The notes: generated by a model not told the origin, from the letters alone. 48,461 bases of DNA from Lutibacter sp. (GCA_002733665.1 NVWM01000012.1:1-48461), one strand, 5' to 3'; numbered from the stretch's first letter, positions 10,901-19,145 are shown. Numbers and translations are program-made.

Positions 10901-12215
10901 TAATGAAGTAGATATTGTTATTTCAAGAACTACAGAATTTAAAGTCAATGATAAGAAAACAGGAATTAACTTAACAACACAAAACATTCCTTACGGTTCG
11001 TTCATTTATGCGAAAAATGGTCAAGCAGTTAAAAAAGGAGATGTTATCTGTCAATGGGATCCATTTAATGGTGTTATTGTTTCTGAATTTGCAGGAAAAG
11101 TAACGTATGAAAATATTGAAAAAGATATTAATTATACTGTTGAGATTGATGAGCAAACTGGATTTAAAGAAACTATAATTACTGAATCTAAGAACAAGAA
11201 AATCATACCAACTTTATTAATTGAAGGTAAGGGTGGTGAAGTTTTACGTTCTTACAGTTTACCAGTTGGAGCACACTTAATTGTTGAAGATGGTGTTAAG
11301 ATTAAAACAGGTCAAACCTTAGTTAAAATTCCTCGTAAATCTGGTAAAGCAGGTGATATTACAGGAGGTTTACCTCGTGTAACAGAATTATTTGAAGCAC
11401 GTAACCCTTCTAATCCAGCAGTAGTAACTGCAATTGATGGAGTTGTATCATTTGGTAAAATCAAAAGAGGAAATAGAGAGATTATTATAGAGTCTAAATA
11501 CGGTGATATTAAGAAATACTTAGTGAAATTATCAAGTCAAATTCTTGTACAAGAAAATGATTTCGTAAAAGCTGGTATGCCACTTTCTGACGGAGCAACA
11601 ACTCCTAAAGATATTTTAGATATCATGGGCCCAACAGCCGTTCAAGAATTTTTAGTAAATGAAATTCAAGAAGTATATAGACTGCAAGGTGTAAAGATTA
11701 ATGATAAACATTTCGAAGTTGTAGTACGTCAAATGATGCGTAAAGTACGTATTATTGATTCTGGTGATACTTTATTCCTTGAAAACGAATTAATTCATAA
11801 GGCTGATTTCTTAGTAGAGAATGATAAAACGTACGGAATGAAAATTGTTGAGGAATCTGGAGACTCTGAAAATCTTAAGGAAGGACAAATGATAAGTCCA
11901 CGTCAATTAAGAGATGAGAATTCATTACTTCGTAGAAACGATAAAGCATTAGTTGTTGCACGTGAAGCAAATCCTGCAACTGCCGAGCAAATCTTGCAAG
12001 GAATTACAAGAGCATCGTTACAGACGAAATCATTTATCTCTGCTGCATCGTTCCAAGAAACAACTAAAGTATTAAATGAAGCTGCTGTAAACGGTAAGAT
12101 TGATACATTAGAAGGATTGAAAGAAAATGTAATTGTTGGTAAGAGAATTCCTGCAGGAACAGGTTTACGTGAGTACAATAATATTATTGTAGGAGCTAGT
12201 GAAGACATGGAATAA
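7950..12215 (+). CDS. rpoC: DNA-directed RNA polymerase subunit beta'
   Basis: Largest RNA polymerase subunit, holding the catalytic Mg2+; 1421 residues, as in other flavobacteria. A first zinc site lies near residues 66-85 ([13 protein letters not shown], then CDRCG), the active-site loop [14 protein letters not shown] near 475, the second zinc site near 898-912 ([15 protein letters not shown]), and the trigger-loop/C-terminal clamp regions follow. It starts 78 bases after rpoB. The DUF3467 gene follows 20 bases later in the same transcript. Confidence 0.98.
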   Translation: MAKRNDKYTVKKFSKISIGLASPEKILGDSRGEVLKPETINYRTHKPERDGLFCERIFGPIKDFECACGKYKRIRYRGIVCDRCGVEVTEKKVRRDRVGHINLVVPVAHIWYFRSLPNKMGYLLGLPSKKLDMIIYYERYVVIQPASAKNAEGEPLQKMDFLTEEEYLDIQESFPPENQYLDDTDPDKFIAKMGAECLIDLLARIDLEELSYQLRHKANTETSKQRKTEALKRLNVVEAFRDSQKNRENNPEWMIMKAVPVIPPELRPLVPLDGGRFATSDLNDLYRRVIIRNNRLKRLVEIKAPEVILRNEKRMLQESVDSLFDNTRKSSAVKTESNRPLKSLSDSLKGKQGRFRQNLLGKRVDYSARSVIVVGPTLKLYECGIPKEMAAELYKPFVIRKLIERGIVKTVKSAKKIIDKREPVVWDILENVLKGHPVLLNRAPTLHRLGIQAFQPKLIEGKAIQLHPLVCTAFNADFDGDQMAVHLPLGPEAILEAQLLLLASHSILNPANGAPITVPSQDMVLGLYYMTKERLNTPTYSVKGEGLTFYSPEEVIIAFNEKVVELNAGITVRTKDIDENGDQVTKLIKTTVGRVLFNEVVPAEAGYINEVLTKKSLRDIIGDILRVTSIPVIGKFLDEIKDMGYKFAFQGGLSFSLGDIIIPEEKHKMIADAKKEVDGIRANYNMGMLTNKERYNQVIDIWGSANNRLTELSMKRLREDQQGFNSVYMMLDSGARGSKEQIRQLTGMRGLMAKPKKSTSGGGQIIENPILSNFKEGLSILEYFISTHGARKGLADTALKTADAGYLTRRLVDVSQDVIVNEVDCGTLRGLEITPLKKNDEVVESLEERITGRVSLHDVIDPLSGELYVEAGEEISEEIASKIEASPIDAVEARSALTCEAKRGICAKCYGYSLSTRKMVQKGEAVGVIAAQSIGEPGTQLTLRTFHVGGVAGNISEENKLTTKFAGKAIIEDLRTVKGDDGQGNEVDIVISRTTEFKVNDKKTGINLTTQNIPYGSFIYAKNGQAVKKGDVICQWDPFNGVIVSEFAGKVTYENIEKDINYTVEIDEQTGFKETIITESKNKKIIPTLLIEGKGGEVLRSYSLPVGAHLIVEDGVKIKTGQTLVKIPRKSGKAGDITGGLPRVTELFEARNPSNPAVVTAIDGVVSFGKIKRGNREIIIESKYGDIKKYLVKLSSQILVQENDFVKAGMPLSDGATTPKDILDIMGPTAVQEFLVNEIQEVYRLQGVKINDKHFEVVVRQMMRKVRIIDSGDTLFLENELIHKADFLVENDKTYGMKIVEESGDSENLKEGQMISPRQLRDENSLLRRNDKALVVAREANPATAEQILQGITRASLQTKSFISAASFQETTKVLNEAAVNGKIDTLEGLKENVIVGKRIPAGTGLREYNNIIVGASEDME

Positions 12216-12235
12216 TAAAGTTTATAATTTAATTG

Positions 12236-12553
12236 ATGGCTGAACAGAAACAACAAAAAGAAGGTAAATTAAATATTGAATTGGACGAGAAAACTGCGGA
12301 AGGAATATATTCCAACTTAGCAATTATCAACCATTCAGTATCAGAGTTTATTGTTGATTTTATTAGTATAATGCCTGGAGCACCTAAAGCAAAAGTGAAG
12401 TCAAGAATAGTTTTGACACCACAACATGCTAAAAGGTTAGCGAAAGCATTGGCTGATAATGTCCAAAAGTTTGAGAAAGTTCACGGAGAAATTAAATCAT
12501 ATGAACAACAGCCTCCAATACCAATTAATTTTGGACCAACAGGAGAAGCATAA
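12236..12553 (+). CDS. DUF3467 family protein
   Basis: A 105-residue soluble protein of unknown function. The core (YSNLAIINHSVSEFIVDFI, then MPGAPKAKVKSRIVLTPQHAKRL) fits DUF3467, a family commonly found right after rpoC in Bacteroidota. The ATG at 12236 is preferred over a TTG one codon earlier. It is the last gene of the operon, closed by the terminator at 12561. The location suggests a role tied to transcription, but that is inference. Confidence 0.85.
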   Translation: MAEQKQQKEGKLNIELDEKTAEGIYSNLAIINHSVSEFIVDFISIMPGAPKAKVKSRIVLTPQHAKRLAKALADNVQKFEKVHGEIKSYEQQPPIPINFGPTGEA

Positions 12554-12560
12554 AAATAAA

Positions 12561-12591
12561 AAGCGTTTAACGAAAGTTAAACGCTTTTTTT
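12561..12591 (+). terminator. Terminator of the rpoBC operon
   Basis: Perfect 11-bp stem AAGCGTTTAAC / GTTAAACGCTT with GAAA tetraloop and a run of T, 7 bases after the DUF3467 stop. A textbook intrinsic terminator. Confidence 0.95.
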
Positions 12592-12620
12592 ATACCTTGT
12601 AATTTTTAAAATTTAATTTA

Positions 12621-12956
12621 ATGGACGAAAGGATTAAAACATACCAAGAGTTTTATAAGTTCTATTTATCTGAACATCAGAATAAAACAAGTAGATTGTT
12701 ACATGTTATTGGTACAACAATAGTGTTTGCCTTGACTTTTACAGCAATTTACCATCGTAATTTTAAATTGTTGTGGCTAGTTCCTTTGGCAGGTTACGGT
12801 TTTGCTTGGGTTGGACATTTCTTTTTTGAGAAAAACAAACCAGCAACCTTTCAATACCCTTTGTGGAGTTTAAAATCTGATTTTAAAATGTACTTCGATA
12901 TCCTTTCAGGAAAAATAGGTATAAATAGTAAAAACGATCATAAAATAAATAACTAA
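12621..12956 (+). CDS. DUF962/Mpo1-like membrane protein
   Basis: 111 residues. The opening (IKTYQEFYKFYLSEHQNKTSRLLHVIGT) and WVGHFFFEKNKPATFQYPLWSLKSDFKMY are typical of DUF962. The yeast member Mpo1 is a dioxygenase that alpha-oxidises fatty acids; whether bacterial members do the same is not established. Two hydrophobic stretches (about 27-45 and 49-68) span the membrane. Conserved His residues (H19, H28, H66) could bind metal, as in Mpo1. It stands alone between the rpoBC terminator and the 90-bp repeats. Confidence 0.8.
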   Translation: MDERIKTYQEFYKFYLSEHQNKTSRLLHVIGTTIVFALTFTAIYHRNFKLLWLVPLAGYGFAWVGHFFFEKNKPATFQYPLWSLKSDFKMYFDILSGKIGINSKNDHKINN

Positions 12957-13143
12957 CAAATGAACCGAGCATGTTAAAATTTCTCTCATTTAAGAGAATC
13001 ATTAATAGCGAACACATTTGACCATTAAAAAATAATAAATAACTAACAAATGAACCGAGCATGTTATAATTTCTCACATTTAAGAAAATCATTAATAGCG
13101 AACACATTTGACCATTAAAAAATAATAAATAACTAACAAATGA
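12944..13143 (+). repeat. 90-bp tandem repeat of a gene leader (two full copies plus a third partial)
   Basis: The segment AATAAATAACTAACAAATGA recurs exactly 90 bases apart at 12944, 13034 and 13124. Copies 1 and 2 continue with a nearly identical ~70 bases (a handful of changes), while copy 3 runs into the DUF885 gene, whose ATG is the ATG of the repeat. Copies 1 and 2 therefore each carry the same initiation context, opening short frames of 5 residues (12960) and 22 residues (13050). Each copy also contains a weak hairpin around TTTCTC...AGAA. Confidence 0.9.
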
Positions 13144-14972
13144 AAACAATTTTAAAACCAGCACTAATACTAAGCGTGTTTGTACTTTTTTATTCTTGTA
13201 AAGAATGGAATAAAGAAATAGAAAGGACATATACTGAAGCTGAGATAGCTGCTGAATCAAAAAAAGTCAATGACTTTTTTCAAAATAGTTTTGATGAAAG
13301 TGTAGACATGTATCCAGAATTTCAAACACGACTTGGAATAAAAAAGGACTACGGAAAATTGAACGATAATTCTCCAGAGATGGCAGAAAAAAATTTAGAA
13401 CTCAATAAGGAAGAACTTGTTTGGTTAACAGATTCTGTAAATGTAAAAGCTCTTTCTAAAGATGCTTTATTGAGTTATACACTGTTTAAACAAAGCGTAG
13501 AAAATAGCATTGATGATTACAAATACAGGCTACATAACTATCCTGTAAATCAAATGTATGGTGCGCAGTCTGGAAAGCCTGCATTCTTAATTAACATGCA
13601 TCGCATTGATGATATTAAAGATGCTGAAGCCTATGTATCTAGATTGAATGGATTTGAAAAGTTTTTCGCTCAATTGGTAGAAAACTTAAAAGCACGCGAA
13701 GCAATAGGAGTAGTGCCTCCAAAGTTTGTTTTTGACAAAGTAATTCAAGATTCTCAAAATATTTTAACAGGTGCTCCGTTTGACAAATCAAACAAAGAGA
13801 ATGCAATCTTAAGTGATTTCACATCTAAGGTTGAAAAATTAGATATTTCAAATTCTGAAAAAGAAAACTTAATTACGAGCGCATTAAATGCCTTGACTAA
13901 TTCTGTAAAACCTGCTTATGAAGGATTGATTGCTTTTATGAAAGACCAGAAAACAAGAGCAAACGCTGATCATGGCGCATGGAAGTTTCCTGACGGAAAA
14001 GCATTCTTTAACAATGCTTTAAAAAGAACGACTACAACTGATTTAACTGCAGATGAAATTCACCAAATAGGATTGGATGAAGTTGCAAGAATTCATGGAG
14101 AAATGGACGCTATTCGCCAAAAAGTGAAATTTGAAGGAACATTACAAGACTTTTTTCAGTTTATGAAAACGGACAAACAATTCTATTATAGTGCAGACAA
14201 AGAAGGAAAGGCTGCATATTTAAAAGAAGCAGTGCATTTAATCGATTCAATGAAAACAAGATTGGATGAGATATTTATCACAAAGCCAAAAGCAGATATC
14301 AAAGTAAAAGCAGTTGAGGCATTTAGAGAGCAATCGGCTGGGAAAGCATTTTACAATCGTCCTGCGGCAGATGGTTCTAGACCAGGAATTTATTATGCCA
14401 ATTTATATGACATGGAATCTATGCCAACCTATCAAATGGAAGCATTGGCATATCACGAAGGAATTCCAGGACATCACATGCAATTGGCAATTCAACAAGA
14501 ATTAGAAGAAGTACCAATGTTTAGAAAGTTTGGTAGTTACACAGCATATACCGAAGGTTGGGGATTATACTCTGAGTTCATTCCAAAAGAAATGGGATTC
14601 TATGCAGACCCTTATTCAGATTTTGGTCGTTTGGCTATGGAATTATGGAGAGCATGTAGATTGGTAGTAGATACTGGAATACATACTAAGAAATGGACGC
14701 GTGAAGAAGGAATTAAATACTATACTGACAATACGCCTAATGCCGAGATGGACGGTATTAAAATGGTCGAGAGACACATTGTAATGCCAAGTCAAGCAAC
14801 TGCTTATAAGATTGGAATGTTGAAGATTTTAGAATTGCGGAAAAAAGCAAAAGATGCTTTGGGTGAACAATTTGATATTCGTGAATTTCATGAAGTAGTT
14901 ATTTCTCACGGAGCCATTCCACTAAATGTTTTGGAAGACTTTGTAGATGAGTATATTGCTTCTAAATCTTAA
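13140..14972 (+). CDS. DUF885 family lipoprotein, probable zinc-dependent peptidase
   Basis: 610 residues. The N-terminus is a lipoprotein signal (ILSVFVLFYSC, Cys20), so the protein is likely anchored in the envelope. The metal motif HEGIPGH (residues 439-445) and the downstream YTEGWGLYSEF (Glu near 472) match DUF885, whose HExxPGH pattern resembles gluzincin metallopeptidases; substrate unknown. The C-terminal part (HIVMPSQATAYKIG, then SHGAIPLNVLEDFV) is also typical. It is monocistronic, with a terminator at 15048. The upstream leader is triplicated in 90-bp steps. Confidence 0.88.
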   Translation: MKTILKPALILSVFVLFYSCKEWNKEIERTYTEAEIAAESKKVNDFFQNSFDESVDMYPEFQTRLGIKKDYGKLNDNSPEMAEKNLELNKEELVWLTDSVNVKALSKDALLSYTLFKQSVENSIDDYKYRLHNYPVNQMYGAQSGKPAFLINMHRIDDIKDAEAYVSRLNGFEKFFAQLVENLKAREAIGVVPPKFVFDKVIQDSQNILTGAPFDKSNKENAILSDFTSKVEKLDISNSEKENLITSALNALTNSVKPAYEGLIAFMKDQKTRANADHGAWKFPDGKAFFNNALKRTTTTDLTADEIHQIGLDEVARIHGEMDAIRQKVKFEGTLQDFFQFMKTDKQFYYSADKEGKAAYLKEAVHLIDSMKTRLDEIFITKPKADIKVKAVEAFREQSAGKAFYNRPAADGSRPGIYYANLYDMESMPTYQMEALAYHEGIPGHHMQLAIQQELEEVPMFRKFGSYTAYTEGWGLYSEFIPKEMGFYADPYSDFGRLAMELWRACRLVVDTGIHTKKWTREEGIKYYTDNTPNAEMDGIKMVERHIVMPSQATAYKIGMLKILELRKKAKDALGEQFDIREFHEVVISHGAIPLNVLEDFVDEYIASKS

Positions 14973-14980
14973 TTGTCACA

Positions 14981-15040
14981 TCGAGCGCAGTCGAGATGCT
15001 TTCTTGGCTTTATAGTTTATTAGTTCTCGACTGCGCTCGA
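14981..15040. repeat. REP-like palindromic element, copy 1
   Basis: TCGAGCGCAGTCGAGA (14981-14996) is perfectly repeated in inverted orientation at 15025-15040 with 28 bases between. The GC-rich arms contrast with the AT-rich setting. A related copy lies at 19962-20020. Both are intergenic, directly behind a gene end, like the dispersed REP elements of flavobacterial genomes. Confidence 0.85.
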
Positions 15041-15047
15041 ACAGACA

Positions 15048-15075
15048 AAAGCCTCCAATTTTGGAGGTTTTTTTT
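15048..15075 (+). terminator. Terminator of the DUF885 gene
   Basis: Stem CCTCCAA (15052-15058) / TTGGAGG (15061-15067) with an effective 4-nt loop, followed by eight T. Confidence 0.9.
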
Positions 15076-15158
15076 ATTGTCATATTTGATGAAATGAAGA
15101 ATCTCTAAAAGATAAAAAGTTAATAACTAATCTTTAATTTGTTATTTGCTTTGTTTTC

Positions 15159-15198
15159 AATTTGGTATATTTGAGTGATAAAAAATTGCAACTATCAC
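15159..15198 (+). repeat. 40-bp promoter/leader repeat, copy A
   Basis: This 40-base stretch matches 16024-16063 at 39 of 40 positions (only 15175 G versus 16040 T differs). It begins with the -7 type box TATATTTG (15166-15173), has a TTTG at 15145-15148 about 17 bases upstream, and ends in TTGCAACTATCAC. It lies 107 bases before the cupin lipoprotein start. Confidence 0.9.
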
Positions 15199-15267
15199 AA
15201 GTCTACTAAAACACAAAGGGTATAGTGCCTTTCATCTAATTTTATAAGTTAGATAATGAGCAGTTGC
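15174..15267 (+). ncRNA. Candidate structured 5' leader A (possible pseudoknot)
   Basis: From just after the TATATTTG box the RNA can fold as hairpin GTGATA (15175-15180) / TATCAC (15193-15198) with a 12-nt loop. The loop bases GCAAC (15188-15192) can pair with GTTGC (15263-15267). Two hairpins lie between: AAAGG/CCTTT (15215-15232) and ATCTAA/TTAGAT (15234-15254). The 3' pairing strand also overlaps a small GAGC/GCTC hairpin before CCTTTTTTA (terminator-like), so two folds could compete. I know no named family for it; Flavo-1 or another Rfam model is possible. Confidence 0.4.
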
Positions 15268-15305
15268 TCCTTTTTTATAGTATTAACCAATAAATACAAA
15301 CTATT

Positions 15306-15971
15306 ATGAATGCAAAAAAGGAATTCCTAACATTGAGTAAAGGAATAGTACTAATCGCTTTTTTAAGCGTATCAGTTTTATTACAAAGTTGTGATAGCAA
15401 AGAAGCAAAAGTAACAACAGAATTGGCTGAAGACGAGGTAATTATAGGAACTAAGAAAGCTGTTGGTGGAGTTATGAATCCAGATGCTGGAGAACACTTT
15501 TGGGTGTTTCCTAAAAACAAAGACACACTTGGTTCTGGAGGTAAACTACAAGTCTTTATGGATGCAGAAAGTCATCCTCACGCATCTGCAAGTTTTGCGA
15601 AGTACGAGTTAGGAGTTGGCGGTGCATTGCCAGAACACAAGCACAATAAAACCGAAGAGATTGCCTATTTTTTATCTGGCGAAGGAATTGTAATAACCTA
15701 TGAGAACGAAAAACGTATAGAAACACCTGTAAAAGAAGGTTTTGTATGGTACACTGCTCCAGGAGAATACCATTCGTTTAGAAATACTGGAAACGAACCT
15801 TTAAAACTAGTTTTTGCAATTATACCAAACGATAAAGATGGCTTACTTTCTTTCTTTAAAAAAGTTGGGGTAAAACCAGGAAAAGAAGCAACCGTTTTTA
15901 GTCCAGAAGAGTTTGGAAAAATAGCAACAGAACACGACCTAATTCTAAAACCTGCAGAAGTAACAGAGTAA
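15306..15971 (+). CDS. Cupin-domain lipoprotein
   Basis: 221 residues. A lipoprotein signal ends at the lipobox LLQSC (Cys29). A single cupin barrel spans about residues 85-175: motif 1 reads PEHKHNKTEEIAYFLSGEG, giving likely metal ligands His111, His113 and a Glu at 117/118; motif 2 reads APGEYHSFRNTG with His156. Cupins include enzymes and binding proteins, so no substrate can be assigned. A C-terminal segment of about 40 residues (FSPEEFGKIATEHDL) resembles tails seen in cupin proteins. Its leader shares a 40-bp promoter repeat with the next gene. A terminator follows. Confidence 0.85.
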   Translation: MNAKKEFLTLSKGIVLIAFLSVSVLLQSCDSKEAKVTTELAEDEVIIGTKKAVGGVMNPDAGEHFWVFPKNKDTLGSGGKLQVFMDAESHPHASASFAKYELGVGGALPEHKHNKTEEIAYFLSGEGIVITYENEKRIETPVKEGFVWYTAPGEYHSFRNTGNEPLKLVFAIIPNDKDGLLSFFKKVGVKPGKEATVFSPEEFGKIATEHDLILKPAEVTE

Positions 15972-15977
15972 TAAAAG

Positions 15978-16023
15978 CAGTTTGTAACAAAACTCTATTT
16001 TGTATAGTTACAAACTGATTTTT
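15978..16023 (+). terminator. Terminator of the cupin gene
   Basis: 11-bp perfect stem CAGTTTGTAAC (15978-15988) / GTTACAAACTG (16007-16017), then ATTTTT. It abuts the second promoter/leader repeat. Confidence 0.85.
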
Positions 16024-16063
16024 AATTTGGTATATTTGATTGATAAAAAATTGCAACTATCAC
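16024..16063 (+). repeat. 40-bp promoter/leader repeat, copy B
   Basis: Near-identical to 15159-15198 (39/40). It contains TATATTTG at 16031-16038; no clear TTTG lies 17-20 bases upstream, because the preceding terminator occupies that space. It sits 116 bases before the AAA ATPase start. Confidence 0.9.
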
Positions 16064-16145
16064 TTATTTATTGAAATTATAAAGGAACAGAAGTTCTTGT
16101 TATTCGGAATAGTTACCGATAAATAAGTGCTTTTATAACCAGTTG
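16039..16145 (+). ncRNA. Candidate structured 5' leader B (possible pseudoknot)
   Basis: It has the same design as leader A although the middle sequence differs. Hairpin TGATA (16041-16045) / TATCA (16058-16062) has the identical 12-nt loop, whose CAAC (16054-16057) can pair with GTTG (16142-16145). Between them is an 11-bp perfect stem CACTTATTTAT (16061-16071) / ATAAATAAGTG (16119-16129) enclosing GAAC-AGAA-GTTC; its first two bases compete with the TATCA arm. The 3' pairing strand ends 33 bases before the ATG (38 in leader A). Confidence 0.4.
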
Positions 16146-16178
16146 AAAATATAAATACGATAAAAATAATTAAGAACT

Positions 16179-17522
16179 ATGGATTTTTGGGAAAGACTAG
16201 GATTTAGAGAAAATCCTTATAATACAAAACCACTAAATGTAAACTCTAAAGATGTAGACCTTTTAATGGGTAGGAATGAAGAGCAAATAAAGTTTTTGAA
16301 TGCTATTGATTCTAGCAGTGATGGCGTATTAGTTCTATCTGGAGTTCCTGGTGTAGGGAAAACTAGTTTTTTCAATGTACAGCAATATTTATTAGAAAGC
16401 GGTCAAGCACCGTTTGGACCTAGACTTTTATCTGCAAGGCAACTTTGTCCAGTTAACCCTTATGACGAACCAAGACTGATTGCTGAAAGATGTGTACAAT
16501 CTCTTTGTAAATCAATTCAAATTTATTGCAGTATAACAGGTGCTTCTTTACCGGCTGAAACAAAAAAAATATCAGAATGGATTAATAAACGTACAACGGC
16601 TAACTATTCACTTGGTTTAACAGTTTTAGGGAATGGTGGAAGTTTTGGGCGACAAATAAGCGTATCAACAATAAAAGATACTACATACGAAGGGTTAGTT
16701 GAAGTAATCGAAGTAATGGTGTCAGAAGTTGTTTCTACATTTAATTTTAAAGGTTGTTTTATAGCTCTGGATAACATAGAAAACTTGCAAGAAGATGAAC
16801 TCGGAGAATCTTTAATAACTTTTAGAGATACACTATTTTCGTTAGATAATGTTTGGTGGATATTGATTGGACAGGCAGGTTTAAATAGTTTAATCGAAAC
16901 AAAAGACCCTAGAGTTTCTCAGAGAATATCTGCAAGTATAGATTTAAAACCTATTACAGATGGAGCATTAAAGAAAGCAGTAGACCAAAGAGTTGATGAA
17001 TTTCATTCAGGGCAAGAAAAAGGTTCAAGTCCTATACCTGTTACCATTTATACTAAATTATTTGAATCTTCTAATGGAGAAATACGATTTGTATTTAAAT
17101 ACTGTCATGATATTTGTTTAAATCTAGTAAAAAAAGTTCGAACTCAAATGCAAAAAATGGACAATGGTTGGGGAGAACAACTTTTTAATGAATTAATGGG
17201 TAATTATTTCGTTAAGAAAGAAATCGGAGAAAGAAATTGTAATACACTTCTAAAAGAATTAATCACTGAAAATTTCCATGGATTAAATTTAAGTCAAGAA
17301 ATTAAAGGTGTTTTAAAGTTAATTGGAGAAAAAAAGTCAGTTAGTGTTAAGGATTATAAAGATTTCAAATCCTTTGGTATCAAAACTCAAAACGAATTTC
17401 TTCATAATTATTTAACACAGCTCAAGGACAAAAACCTTCTATTAAGAAAAACAGAAGGGAAGTTGGTTAAATACCAATTAAGAGGTATTGCGCTAATTGC
17501 TCTTGAACAAGAACTATTATAA
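16179..17522 (+). CDS. Orphan AAA+/STAND-like ATPase
   Basis: 447 residues, predicted soluble. The N-terminus (LGFRENPYNTKPL) resembles the opening of ORC/Cdc6-like and ExeA-like AAA ATPases. Walker A is GVPGVGKTS (55-63), Walker B CFIALDNIE (193-201), and a sensor-1-like strand WWILIGQAG (226-234) follows. Residues about 240-330 look like the lid (RVSQRISASIDLKPI), and about 370-447 could be a winged helix (VKDYKDFKSFGIKTQNEFLHN). Such stand-alone ATPases occur in plasmid, regulatory and defence settings. No partner gene is adjacent, so the function is unknown. The leader is shared with the cupin gene. Confidence 0.7.
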   Translation: MDFWERLGFRENPYNTKPLNVNSKDVDLLMGRNEEQIKFLNAIDSSSDGVLVLSGVPGVGKTSFFNVQQYLLESGQAPFGPRLLSARQLCPVNPYDEPRLIAERCVQSLCKSIQIYCSITGASLPAETKKISEWINKRTTANYSLGLTVLGNGGSFGRQISVSTIKDTTYEGLVEVIEVMVSEVVSTFNFKGCFIALDNIENLQEDELGESLITFRDTLFSLDNVWWILIGQAGLNSLIETKDPRVSQRISASIDLKPITDGALKKAVDQRVDEFHSGQEKGSSPIPVTIYTKLFESSNGEIRFVFKYCHDICLNLVKKVRTQMQKMDNGWGEQLFNELMGNYFVKKEIGERNCNTLLKELITENFHGLNLSQEIKGVLKLIGEKKSVSVKDYKDFKSFGIKTQNEFLHNYLTQLKDKNLLLRKTEGKLVKYQLRGIALIALEQELL

Positions 17523-17542
17523 TAAAAAAGTATCTGCATAAA

Positions 17543-17552
17543 ACGTATATAA
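17543..17552 (+). repeat. Short repeat ACGTATATAA, copy 1
   Basis: The same 10 bases recur at 18590-18599, and a related inverted form TTATATAAATACGTT is at 18721-18735. Together they bracket the two hypothetical genes 17695-18575. This could be a cassette boundary, but such AT-rich 10-mers can arise by chance. Confidence 0.35.
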
Positions 17553-17694
17553 AAAATGAAATTAAATTGTACAACCAAATAAGATTACACTTATCTTTAG
17601 ACTTTAAAACACCGAATATGGTCTATAAATTAATAGCGTAAATTCAATTTTAACCTGTAGCCATATTTTAGGACAAGACATTTGAAAAAACAAT

Positions 17695-18180
17695 ATGAAG
17701 ATATTTAAATTAACCTTTCTAACAATTTTACTTTTAATTCCAATATTTTCATTTGGACAAATTCCGAAAGGACATTTTTTAGATGCTGACGATTCTTCTG
17801 AAAAAGGATATAAACTAAAACCTTTTAAACAGAAAAAAGAAGGAATTTATCATTATGCAATTCTGACGGAATTACCATTCGAAAATAATTGTGGAAAAAG
17901 AATTTCGGAAAAAGAACAAATCACTTGTTCAGAAAAAATATTGAAGAGTTTAATAAGCGAAAAATTAAGCACAAAAACGGAATTTGAAGGAAGTGTTTAT
18001 GTTTATTTAACTGTAACAGAAAAATCTGAAATCATTGACATTAAAGTCAAATCTTATCCGCAATCTGACAAAATAGATATATTAATAAAAGAAGCGACTG
18101 AAAAAATTAATGTGAAAGCAGGAAAATATAAAAGAAAAACTGTGAAATCAAGATTGTGGACAAGTTTCAAATTTGAATAA
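17695..18180 (+). CDS. Exported hypothetical protein, TonB C-terminal-like
   Basis: 161 residues. Residues 1-21 form a signal peptide (TILLLIPIFSFGQ). The segment GSVYVYLTVTEKSEIIDIKVKSYPQSDKID resembles the beta-strand pattern of TonB C-terminal-like domains found in many short flavobacterial periplasmic proteins, but the usual preceding Tyr/Pro pattern is weak. It is Lys-rich and AT-rich. It is followed 20 bases later by another hypothetical gene and may lie in a cassette-like block. Confidence 0.6.
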   Translation: MKIFKLTFLTILLLIPIFSFGQIPKGHFLDADDSSEKGYKLKPFKQKKEGIYHYAILTELPFENNCGKRISEKEQITCSEKILKSLISEKLSTKTEFEGSVYVYLTVTEKSEIIDIKVKSYPQSDKIDILIKEATEKINVKAGKYKRKTVKSRLWTSFKFE

Positions 18181-18200
18181 AAATAATTTAGAAAAAGAAA

Positions 18201-18575
18201 ATGGAATATCTATTTATTATTATCATATCTGCATTCATTATTTATGTTACATACAATCAAATAAGAGTAATATATTATCGAAATTTCAAATCTTTTGATA
18301 GAGAAATAGAAGAGTTTTTAAAATCTAACAATTATGAGTTTATAGAAAAGAGAAAACCCAATAAAGAAGATTGGAAAAAAAGTCCTTTTAAGAAACCACC
18401 AAATTTTAAAGTTAGTCTTTCTGTAATTAAAATTAATGGTGTTCCTGTAACTTGGACTGACTTGAAATACAAAGTTGTAATTGGAAAAAATGAAAAGAAT
18501 ACAAAGAAAATTTGGTTAGAAATTAAGACAACTTATTTCCAGAAACCGAAATTGAAATTTGACATTAATTTATAA
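18201..18575 (+). CDS. Membrane-anchored hypothetical protein
   Basis: 124 residues. One N-terminal membrane helix (YLFIIIISAFIIYVTYNQI, residues 3-21) is followed by a basic soluble domain rich in Lys, with VIKINGVPVTWTDLKYKVVIG in the middle. I do not recognise a family. It lies 20 bases after the TonB-like gene in the same direction, so the two are probably co-transcribed. Confidence 0.55.
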   Translation: MEYLFIIIISAFIIYVTYNQIRVIYYRNFKSFDREIEEFLKSNNYEFIEKRKPNKEDWKKSPFKKPPNFKVSLSVIKINGVPVTWTDLKYKVVIGKNEKNTKKIWLEIKTTYFQKPKLKFDINL

Positions 18576-18589
18576 AATGTAAACTTAAG

Positions 18590-18735
18590 ACGTATATAAT
18601 TAATTGCTAGTTCTTGCCTACTTACTAAAATTGCTTACGCCAGTACGCTTGGCTCTTGTCTCGCGGATTTTCTATTCGGTTTTTATTTGTTAACTTTCGT
18701 GCTTAACCACGCAGCTAATCTTATATAAATACGTT
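18590..18735. other. Non-coding remnant with short inverted ends
   Basis: It opens with ACGTATATAA (18590-18599) and closes with TTATATAAATACGTT (18721-18735), a near inverted match. The interior (CTTGCCTACTTACTAAAA, GCTCTTGTCTCGCGGATT) is GC-richer than the neighbours and has no frame of useful length. It looks like intergenic cassette or mobile remnant DNA; identity unknown. Confidence 0.35.
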
Positions 18736-18753
18736 GTCCAAAATCAAACGACC

Positions 18754-19131
18754 ATGAAAGTAACCGCTGAAAAAAATGAAAAAGTTGCTAATATGATCTT
18801 TGCATCTATTTATCCCCTTTACTGGAATAGATTGGAAAAGCATGGTAGAACAAAAGAAGAGTTCCATCAAGTAATAGAGTGGTTCACTGGTTTTGATGAA
18901 GATAAACTACAAACACTTATTGCAGAGAAAGTAACATTTAGAACGTTTTTTAAAAAAGCAACAATTCATCCCAATGCACACATGATTAAAGGAGTAGTTT
19001 GTGGTTATCGAATTGAAGAAATAGAGGATAAATTTGAATTGTATAAACAGTGTAGACAAATGGAAAAGCTGATTGATGAATTAGCAAAGGGGCGCAAAAT
19101 GGAGAAAATTATGCGAGTAGAAAAGAAATAA
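18754..19131 (+). CDS. DUF2200 family protein
   Basis: 125 residues, soluble. The conserved parts FASIYPLYWNRLEKHGRTKEE, VIEWFTGFDEDKLQ, GVVCGYRIEEIED and LIDELAKGRKMEKIMR (first one quoted at family length) match DUF2200, a small protein family of unknown function. The ATG at 18754 gives the usual length. A small membrane protein gene follows 14 bases later. Confidence 0.85.
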   Translation: MKVTAEKNEKVANMIFASIYPLYWNRLEKHGRTKEEFHQVIEWFTGFDEDKLQTLIAEKVTFRTFFKKATIHPNAHMIKGVVCGYRIEEIEDKFELYKQCRQMEKLIDELAKGRKMEKIMRVEKK

Positions 19132-19145
19132 AAATCTTGAAACCT

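Noticed and set aside
12944..13143. CRISPR-like interpretation of the 90-bp direct repeats
   Set aside because: The repeated unit is contiguous with no distinct spacers, there are only two full copies, and no cas genes are nearby.
17171..17180. Selenocysteine insertion for the formate dehydrogenase
   Set aside because: The active-site residue is a plain TGC Cys codon at 28198; no in-frame TGA exists in fdhA.
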